Positions 4,674 to 9,968 of a DNA stretch of 9,968 nucleotides are shown here, piece after piece. The notes beneath the pieces were generated by a model, which worked only from the letters and a program-made list of their open reading frames with translations, was not told where the DNA came from and did not search any database. Position numbers and translations under genes: made by a program. Source of the DNA: Aquincola sp. (GTDB taxonomy: Bacteria; Pseudomonadota; Gammaproteobacteria; Burkholderiales; Burkholderiaceae_C); assembly GCA_029884035.1 (NCBI GenBank), contig JAOUIM010000105.1, forward strand, positions 1-9,968, in the 5' to 3' direction. Position 1 is the stretch's first letter, and every line of letters starts with the position of its first letter.

Positions 4674-7574
4674 ATGCCCTCATCGCCGCTGCATGACCCG
4701 CTCGCCGATCCACAGGCGGGAGCGGCGCACGAGACCCGCAAGACCACCTGCTACATGTGCGCCTGCCGCTGCGGCATCCGCGTGCACCTGCGCGACGGCA
4801 AGGTCCGTTACATCGACGGCAACCCCGACCACCCGCTCAACCAGGGCGTGATCTGCGCCAAGGGCAGCTCGGGGATCATGAAGCAGTACTCGCCGGCGCG
4901 GCTGACCCGGCCGCTCAAGCGCCGCGAAGGCGCCGAGCGCGGCGCCGGCGACTTCGTCGAGATCGAGTGGGAAGAGGCGTTCGCGACGCTCGCCGAGCGC
5001 CTGGCCAAGATCCGCGCCACCGATCCCAAGAAGTTCGCGCTGTTCACCGGGCGCGACCAGATGCAGGCGCTCACCGGCCTGTTCGCGCGCCAGTTCGGCA
5101 CCCCCAACTACGCGGCGCACGGTGGCTTCTGCTCGGTCAACATGGCTGCCGGGCTGATCTACACGATCGGTGGCTCGTTCTGGGAGTTCGGCGGGCCCGA
5201 CCTCGACCGCGCCAAGCTGTTCGTGATGATCGGCACCGCCGAGGACCACCACAGCAATCCGCTGAAGATCGCGATCGCCAAGTTCAAGCGCGACGGCGGC
5301 CGCTTCGTCTCGATCAACCCGGTACGCACCGGCTACTCGGCCGTCGCCGACGAATGGGTGCCGATCCGCCCGGGCACCGACGGCGCCTTCCTGCTCGCGC
5401 TGATCCACGAGATCCTCGCCAAGGGCCTGTACGACCGCGACTTCGTCGTGCAATACACCAACGGCGGTGAGCTCGTGAACCTCGACGACGCGCACGACGA
5501 GTACGGCATGTTCGTGCGCACCGAGGTGCCGCAGGAAGAGGCCTGCTACGACCCGCAGAACAAGCTGTGGTGGGACCGGCACGCGAACAAGGCCGTGCTG
5601 TCGCACGCCGAGGGTGCCGACCCCTTCCTGCTCGGCGAGTTCAGGCTGGCCGACGGCACGCCGGTCAAGCCCGCATTCCAGCTGCTGTCCGACCGCGTCA
5701 AGGACTACACGCCCGAGTGGGCGGCGCAGATCACCGGCATCCCGGCCGACACCATTCGCCGCCTCGCGCACGAGATGGGCGTCACAGCGCGCGACCAGCG
5801 CATCGAACTGCCGATCGCGTGGACCGACGCCTGGGGGCGCGAGCACGATACCGTCACCGGCAATCCGGTCGCGTTTCACGCGATGCGCGGGCTGGCGGCG
5901 CACTCCAACGGCTTCCAGACGATTCGCGCGCTCGGCATCCTGATGTCGCTGCTGGGCACGATCGACCGCCCCGGCGGCTTTCGCCACAAGGCGCCCTTCC
6001 CGCGGCCGATCCCGCCGTGTGCGCGCACGCCCAACGACGCGCGCGCGGTCAAGCCGAACAGCCCGCTGGACGGCATGGCCCTGGGCTGGCCCGCCGACCC
6101 CGACGACCTGTTCGTCAACGACGACGGCTCGCCGGTGCGTATCGACAAGGCGTTTTCGTGGGAGTACCCGCTGTCGGTGCACGGGCTGATGCACAACGTC
6201 GTCACCAACGCGTGGCGCGGCGACCCCTACCGCATCGACACCCTGCTCATCTTCATGGCCAACATGTCGTGGAACTCCACGATGAACACGGTCGAGGTGC
6301 GCAAGATGCTCAACGACCGCGACGAGAGCGGGCAATACAAGATTCCCTTCCTCGTCGTCGCCGACGCCTTCCACTCGGAGATGACGGCGTTCGCCGACCT
6401 GATCCTGCCCGACACCACCTACCTCGAGCGCCACGACGTGATGTCGATGCTCGACCGGCCGATCAGCGAGTTCAGCGGCCCGGTCGACTCGGTGCGCATC
6501 CCCGTCGTGCCGCCCAGCGGCGAGTGCAAGCCGTTCCAGGAGGTGCTGATCGAACTGGGCTCGCGCCTCGCGCTGCCGACCTTCGTCACCAAGGACGGCC
6601 AGCGCAAGTACCGCAACTACCCCGACTTCATCGTCAACTGGGAGACCGAGCCCGGCTCGGGCATCGGGTTCCTGGCGGGTTGGCGCGGCAAGGGCGGCGA
6701 GAAGTCCTTCATCGGCGAGCCCAATCCGCGGCAGTGGGAGATGTACGAGCAGCACGACTGCGTGTTCCACCACGAATTGCCGCGCAGCTATCAGTACATG
6801 CGCAACTGGAACCAGGGCTACCTCGAGTGGAGCCGGGCCATGCGAATCACGCGTTATGCGGAGCCGATCCTGATCCACCTGTACTCGGAGGTGCTGCAGC
6901 ACTTCCGAAGCGCCGCGCAGGGCCGCGGCATCACGCGCAAGCCGCCCGAGCATCTGAAGAAGCGCATCGAGACCTACTTCGATCCGCTGCCCTTCTACTA
7001 CGAGCCGCTGGAATCGCACGTCACCGACAAGCACAAGTACCCGCTGGCCGCAGTGACGCAGCGGCCGATGGCGATGTACCACTCGTGGGACTCGCAGAAC
7101 GCCTGGCTGCGCCAGATCCACACGTTCAACCTCCTGTACATCAACACCCAAACCGCGCGCGCCGCCGGCATCGACGACGGCGACTGGGTGTGGGTGGAGT
7201 CGCAGTGGGGCCGCGTGCGCTGCAAGGCGGCGCACTCGCAAGCGGTCGAGCCCGGCACGGTGTGGACCTGGAACGCGATCGGCAAGGCCTCGGGCGCATG
7301 GAATCTCGAGCCCGACGCCAACGAGTCTCGCGACGGCTTCCTGCTCAATCACGTGATCTCCGAGGAGCTCCCGGTGCGCGGCAGCGATGCGCGCGTGTCC
7401 AATTCCGATCCGATCACGGGTCAGGCTGCGTGGTACGACGTGCGCGTGCGCGTCGTCAAGGCCGGACCCGAGGAGAGCGCGCACACCGAGCCGCGCTTCG
7501 AGCCGATGCGCCGCTATCCCGGCATGGTCCAGCGGCCGAGCGAACTGAAGACCGACGTGAAGGCCGCGAAATGA
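4674..7574 (+). CDS. soeA: Sulfite dehydrogenase (quinone) molybdoprotein subunit SoeA
   Basis: This is the catalytic subunit (966 aa) of cytoplasmic, membrane-bound sulfite:quinone oxidoreductase, which oxidises sulfite directly to sulfate. It belongs to the DMSO reductase/PsrA-like molybdopterin family. The N-terminal [4Fe-4S] site is C26-x2-C29-x3-C33-x27-C61; C31 is an extra cysteine in CYMCACRCG. The molybdopterin domain follows, with C153 in AAHGGFCSVNMAAG as the likely Mo ligand. Family cofactor segments are MIGTAEDHHSNPLKIAIAKF, SINPVRTGYSAVADEWVPIRPGTDGA and ADLILPDTTYLERHD. The C-terminal molybdopterin dinucleotide-binding domain begins near 814 (IHTFNLLYINTQTARAAGI). There is no twin-arginine signal at the N-terminus, so the enzyme faces the cytoplasm, as reported for SoeABC of Allochromatium vinosum; this argues against a periplasmic thiosulfate or polysulfide reductase. 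ATG 4674 is the only reasonable start before the cluster, although its ribosome site is weak. The TGA overlaps the soeB ATG (ATGA). The substrate assignment rests on family and neighbours. Confidence 0.93.
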   Translation: MPSSPLHDPLADPQAGAAHETRKTTCYMCACRCGIRVHLRDGKVRYIDGNPDHPLNQGVICAKGSSGIMKQYSPARLTRPLKRREGAERGAGDFVEIEWEEAFATLAERLAKIRATDPKKFALFTGRDQMQALTGLFARQFGTPNYAAHGGFCSVNMAAGLIYTIGGSFWEFGGPDLDRAKLFVMIGTAEDHHSNPLKIAIAKFKRDGGRFVSINPVRTGYSAVADEWVPIRPGTDGAFLLALIHEILAKGLYDRDFVVQYTNGGELVNLDDAHDEYGMFVRTEVPQEEACYDPQNKLWWDRHANKAVLSHAEGADPFLLGEFRLADGTPVKPAFQLLSDRVKDYTPEWAAQITGIPADTIRRLAHEMGVTARDQRIELPIAWTDAWGREHDTVTGNPVAFHAMRGLAAHSNGFQTIRALGILMSLLGTIDRPGGFRHKAPFPRPIPPCARTPNDARAVKPNSPLDGMALGWPADPDDLFVNDDGSPVRIDKAFSWEYPLSVHGLMHNVVTNAWRGDPYRIDTLLIFMANMSWNSTMNTVEVRKMLNDRDESGQYKIPFLVVADAFHSEMTAFADLILPDTTYLERHDVMSMLDRPISEFSGPVDSVRIPVVPPSGECKPFQEVLIELGSRLALPTFVTKDGQRKYRNYPDFIVNWETEPGSGIGFLAGWRGKGGEKSFIGEPNPRQWEMYEQHDCVFHHELPRSYQYMRNWNQGYLEWSRAMRITRYAEPILIHLYSEVLQHFRSAAQGRGITRKPPEHLKKRIETYFDPLPFYYEPLESHVTDKHKYPLAAVTQRPMAMYHSWDSQNAWLRQIHTFNLLYINTQTARAAGIDDGDWVWVESQWGRVRCKAAHSQAVEPGTVWTWNAIGKASGAWNLEPDANESRDGFLLNHVISEELPVRGSDARVSNSDPITGQAAWYDVRVRVVKAGPEESAHTEPRFEPMRRYPGMVQRPSELKTDVKAAK

Positions 7575-8305
7575 GCAGGCGCCAGCTCGCCCTGGTCATC
7601 GACCTGAACGTGTGCGTCGGCTGCCACGCCTGCGTGACGAGCTGCAAGGAATGGAACGACGCTGGCGCCGCCGGCCCGATGACCGACCAGAACCCCTACG
7701 GTGCCGACCCGAGCGGTACCTTCTTCAACCGCGTGCAGACCTTCGAGGTCGGCGAATACCCGCACACCGAGACGGTGCACTTCCCCAAGAGCTGCCTGCA
7801 CTGCGAGGACCCGCCCTGCGTGCCGGTGTGCCCCACCGGCGCCTCGTACAAGCGCGAGGAAGACGGCATCGTGCTGGTCGACTACGACAAGTGCATCGGC
7901 TGCAAGTACTGCAGCTGGGCCTGCCCCTACGGCGCGCGCGAGCTCGACGCCAACCAGAAGGTAATGAAGAAGTGCACGCTGTGCGTGGACCGCATCTACG
8001 ACCCCAAGCTGCCCGAGGCGGACCGCAAGCCCGCCTGCGTCAAGGCCTGCCCGACCTCGGCGCGCATCTTCGGCGACATCCACGATCCCCAGTCCGAAGC
8101 GTCATTGGCGATCCGCGAGAACGGCGGCTACGCACTGATGCCCGAGTGGGGTACCCAGCCGGCGAATCATTACCTGCCGCGGCGCAAGACACGCCTGCGC
8201 ATCCACGCCGACGAGCTGGTGCGCTCCGACAACCCGCTGGCCGTCGAGGGCCACCTGCCAAAACCGGCACCCGGTGCATCCACCCTCGAGGACGCGAGCT
8301 TCTAG
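7571..8305 (+). CDS. soeB: Sulfite dehydrogenase iron-sulfur subunit SoeB
   Basis: This is the electron-transfer subunit (244 aa) linking the SoeA molybdenum site to the membrane subunit. It is a DmsB/PsrB-type protein. All sixteen cysteines for four [4Fe-4S] clusters are present: C15, C18, C21, C25; C75, C78, C83, C87; C108, C111, C114, C118; and C135, C138, C156, C160. They sit in blocks such as CVGCHACVTSC, CLHCEDPPCVPVCPTGA, CIGCKYCSWACPYGARE and ACVKACPTSARIFGD. There is no signal peptide, so it should be cytoplasmic, bound between SoeA and SoeC. A segment of about 50 residues between the first and second cysteine groups contains TDQNPYGADPSGTFFNRVQTFE, which fits a DmsB-like insertion contacting the catalytic subunit. 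The start overlaps the soeA stop by 4 bases, and soeC begins 2 bases after its stop. This indicates one operon with coupled translation. Confidence 0.95.
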   Translation: MSRRQLALVIDLNVCVGCHACVTSCKEWNDAGAAGPMTDQNPYGADPSGTFFNRVQTFEVGEYPHTETVHFPKSCLHCEDPPCVPVCPTGASYKREEDGIVLVDYDKCIGCKYCSWACPYGARELDANQKVMKKCTLCVDRIYDPKLPEADRKPACVKACPTSARIFGDIHDPQSEASLAIRENGGYALMPEWGTQPANHYLPRRKTRLRIHADELVRSDNPLAVEGHLPKPAPGASTLEDASF

Positions 8306-8307
8306 CC

Positions 8308-9297
8308 ATGCATCCCGCCTGGTCCGTCGTCTTCCTGACCACGCTCATCGGCGCCGGCCAGGGCCTTTTCCTTGCGCTGGTCGCTCTGCAGTTCTACGCG
8401 GTGGTGGGTCTGCAGCCGCCCGGCCAAGGCGATGCGCTGTTCGTGGCGGGCAGCGCGATCGCACTGGCGCTGCTGGTGGGCGGCCTCGTCGCTTCGTTCT
8501 TCCATCTCGGGCGGCCCGAGCGTGCTTGGCGCTCGGCGGCGATGTGGCGCACGTCGTGGCTGTCTCGCGAGGTCATCGTGCTGCCGGCCTTCATGGGCAC
8601 GGTGGCCCTGTACGGGCTGCTGCACGCCACCGGCTGGAGGCCGGTGCTACTGACGTCCGGAGGCGGGCTGGCGATCGATCTTGGCCTCGTGGTGGGCGTC
8701 GTCGGGACGATGTTGGCCTTTGCGCTGTTCGTGTGCACCGGGATGATCTACGCCTGCCTGCGCTTCCTGGCCGAATGGAACACTCCGCTGACGCCGGTCA
8801 ATTACACGCTGCTCGGCGGCGCGTCGGGTTTTTCGCTGGCTGCCGCCCTGGCTGCCGCGGTCGAGCCGCAGCGTGTGGGCTTCCTCGCGGGCTGGGCAAT
8901 CGTGCTCACCGCGCTGGGCGCCGTCGGGCGCGTCACTTCGCTGATGCGCAACGCGCGTCTGAAACCGCGCTCGACCGTGCAGACGGCCATCGGCGTCAAG
9001 CACCCCCAGATCGTGCAACGGTCGATGGGTTTCATGGGCGGCTCGTTCAATACGCGCGAGTTCTTCCACGGCGCCACGGCGGGGTGGCTGCGCGCGGTCA
9101 AGCCCGCGTTCATCGTGCTGGCCTTCGTGTTGCCGTTGATCCTGCTTGCAGCAGGGCGGGCGCAACGCGCAGACGACTCCGCGTTGCTGCTCACCCTCGC
9201 GTTTGCCGTCCAGTACGTCGGCCTGCTCGCCGAGCGCTGGTTCTTCTTCGCACAGGCGCGGCACCCGCAAAACCTCTACTACCAGGCGGTGGCGTGA
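8308..9297 (+). CDS. soeC: Sulfite dehydrogenase membrane anchor SoeC (DmsC family)
   Basis: This is the quinone-reactive membrane subunit (329 aa), expected to anchor SoeAB to the inner face of the cytoplasmic membrane and pass electrons from sulfite to the quinone pool. By eye there are eight hydrophobic spans, near residues 7-33, 43-66, 88-108, 120-150, 163-185, 188-210, 264-283 and 291-313. The DmsC-type segment FFHLGRPERAWRSAAMWRTSWLSRE (64-88) lies in the second loop. A polar stretch rich in Lys and Arg at 213-262 separates the last two spans. Length and pattern fit DmsC (eight spans) rather than NrfD/PsrC. The start ATG lies 2 bases after the soeB stop, and the stop overlaps the GTG of the following permease gene by 4 bases. 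DmsC homologues also serve DMSO reductases; the neighbouring SoeA without a Tat signal argues for the sulfite enzyme. Confidence 0.93.
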   Translation: MHPAWSVVFLTTLIGAGQGLFLALVALQFYAVVGLQPPGQGDALFVAGSAIALALLVGGLVASFFHLGRPERAWRSAAMWRTSWLSREVIVLPAFMGTVALYGLLHATGWRPVLLTSGGGLAIDLGLVVGVVGTMLAFALFVCTGMIYACLRFLAEWNTPLTPVNYTLLGGASGFSLAAALAAAVEPQRVGFLAGWAIVLTALGAVGRVTSLMRNARLKPRSTVQTAIGVKHPQIVQRSMGFMGGSFNTREFFHGATAGWLRAVKPAFIVLAFVLPLILLAAGRAQRADDSALLLTLAFAVQYVGLLAERWFFFAQARHPQNLYYQAVA

Positions 9298-9968
9298 GAC
9301 GTGCCCGACCTTGGGCCATCGGTGCCGCCTTGATGCTCGCAGCCGGCACCGCGGCCGCTGCGGCCGGCGCGGCCGCGGCCACCTGGCCGTGGTGGGTCTG
9401 GCCGCTCGCGCTGTTCTGCGCCTGTTTCCTGATGGGCATCGTCGCGGTGCCGGCCGGCATCGGCGGCGGCACGCTGTTCGTGCCGATCATCGGGGGCTTC
9501 TTCCCGTTCCACCTCGACTTCGTCCGAGGCGCTGGCCTGCTCGTAGCGCTGGCCAGTGCGCTGGCCGCCGCGCCGATGCTGATGCGTGGTGGGCTGGCAA
9601 GCCTGCGGCTGGCCCTGCCGCTGGCGGTGCTGGCCTCGGCCAGTTCAATCGGCGGCGCACTACTAGGGCTGGCCCTGCCGGTGGCTGCGGTGCAGATCGC
9701 GCTCGGTGTCATCGTGCTGGGCATCGTCGCCCTGATGCTGGTGGCCAAGAAGTCCGAGTTTCCGCATGTGAGCGCACCCGACGCACTGGGCACCGCGCTG
9801 GCAATGCACGGCGTGTTCATCGACGGTGCCACCGGGCGGCGCATCGACTGGCAGGTGCACCGCACCGCCGCCGGGCTCGTGGTGTTCCTGGTCATCGGCG
9901 TGCTGGCCGGCATGTTCGGCATCGGTGCCGGCTGGGCCAACGTGCCGGCGCTCAACCTGCTCATTGGG
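9294..9968 (+). CDS. TauE/SafE-family permease, candidate sulfur-anion exporter (3' end missing)
   Basis: The frame is open from GTG 9294 to the window end (225 codons seen, no stop), so the gene continues outside. The start overlaps the soeC stop as GTGA, a usual coupling arrangement; ATG 9333 is an alternative that would skip a basic MRRARPW leader. The sequence is strongly hydrophobic. It has an Ala-rich first span, then MGIVAVPAGIGGGTLFVPII, the glycine motif of the first half of TauE/SafE proteins (about residues 53-73). The second-half equivalent, GVLAGMFGIGAGWANVPALN, is at about 202-221. The two halves reflect the internal duplication of the family. A soluble loop of about 40 residues lies between them. 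Family members are proposed to export sulfite, sulfoacetate or other sulfur anions. Linkage to soeABC suggests removal of sulfite or sulfate from the cytoplasm, but the direction and substrate are inferred. Confidence 0.88.
   Translation, partial: MRRARPWAIGAALMLAAGTAAAAAGAAAATWPWWVWPLALFCACFLMGIVAVPAGIGGGTLFVPIIGGFFPFHLDFVRGAGLLVALASALAAAPMLMRGGLASLRLALPLAVLASASSIGGALLGLALPVAAVQIALGVIVLGIVALMLVAKKSEFPHVSAPDALGTALAMHGVFIDGATGRRIDWQVHRTAAGLVVFLVIGVLAGMFGIGAGWANVPALNLLIG

Noticed and set aside
3530..4851. Two overlapping long plus-strand frames across the rhodanese, pyrophosphohydrolase and intergenic region
   Set aside because: Both give Arg/Ser/Ala/Pro-rich products without motifs and conflict with the recognised rhodanese (other frame) and the minus-strand MazG-type gene.
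4680..7484. Very long minus-strand open frame (934 codons) opposite soeA
   Set aside because: It is a shadow of soeA: the same register of G/C-ended codons leaves few stops, and the product looks like low-complexity reverse-complement protein.
5567..7570. Plus-strand frame running through soeA into soeB, suggesting a larger fusion protein
   Set aside because: Only the part from ATG 7571 has real protein motifs (16 Cys in four cluster groups); the upstream part is Arg/Pro-rich out-of-frame translation of soeA.
7612..8307. Plus-strand frame running through soeB into soeC
   Set aside because: The upstream part is an out-of-frame shadow of soeB; soeC begins at ATG 8308 where the DmsC-type spans start.
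4674..9297. Possibility that soeABC is a DMSO, thiosulfate or polysulfide reductase operon
   Set aside because: SoeA lacks a Tat signal, so the complex faces the cytoplasm, and the linkage with aprBA and TauE/SafE fits sulfite oxidation; the reductases of this family are usually exported.
9191..9964. Minus-strand frame of 257 codons at the window end
   Set aside because: It lies opposite soeC's end and the permease, which shows both TauE/SafE glycine motifs; the minus-strand product is Ser/Pro/Ala-rich with no recognisable domain.
1..9968. CRISPR arrays, tRNA or rRNA genes, insertion sequences, phage or attachment sites
   Set aside because: No regularly spaced repeats, no RNA-gene-like cloverleaf or rRNA segments, no transposase or integrase motifs and no long terminal inverted repeats were seen on either strand.

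Overview
The window is a GC-rich stretch of a bacterial chromosome carrying two enzyme systems for oxidising sulfite in the cytoplasm. The gene set (AprBA, SoeABC, a rhodanese and a TauE/SafE permease) points to a sulfur-oxidising proteobacterium. A betaproteobacterium, or a gammaproteobacterium of the purple or colourless sulfur-bacteria type, fits best. That placement is inferred from gene content and composition, not from a phylogenetic marker.

Layout, left to right. (1) Positions 1-2310 hold the 3' part of aprB, with its N-terminus cut off by the window edge, and a complete aprA, joined by a 1-base stop/start overlap. They encode dissimilatory adenylylsulfate (APS) reductase, which in sulfur oxidisers runs in reverse, from sulfite plus AMP to APS. 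(2) Positions 2331-3409 hold three small same-strand genes that look like the tail of the apr operon: a 116-aa protein I do not recognise, a SlyD-type FKBP peptidyl-prolyl isomerase, and a 53-aa protein. (3) A 178-base gap has a hairpin and a compact AT-rich motif that looks like an operator. It precedes a single-domain rhodanese (3588-3977) whose Shine-Dalgarno lies inside a perfect 7-bp stem. (4) A MazG/dCTPase-type nucleotide pyrophosphohydrolase lies on the minus strand (4044-4445). It is convergent with the rhodanese, with a stem-loop between them, and divergent from the next operon. (5) Positions 4674-9297 hold soeA, soeB and soeC, a complete membrane-anchored molybdoenzyme for direct sulfite oxidation. 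(6) From 9294 to the window end is the start of a TauE/SafE-family permease, coupled to soeC by a GTGA overlap.

Working model: sulfite formed in the cytoplasm can be oxidised directly to sulfate by SoeABC, with electrons going to the quinone pool. It can also go through APS by AprBA, with ATP or ADP recovery by a Sat or APAT enzyme not seen here. The TauE/SafE protein could export sulfite, sulfate or another sulfur anion, and the rhodanese could handle sulfane sulfur. No AprM, Qmo or Hdr-type electron acceptor for AprBA and no sat gene is visible in this window. The least-described parts are the three small genes behind aprA and the regulatory region before the rhodanese.
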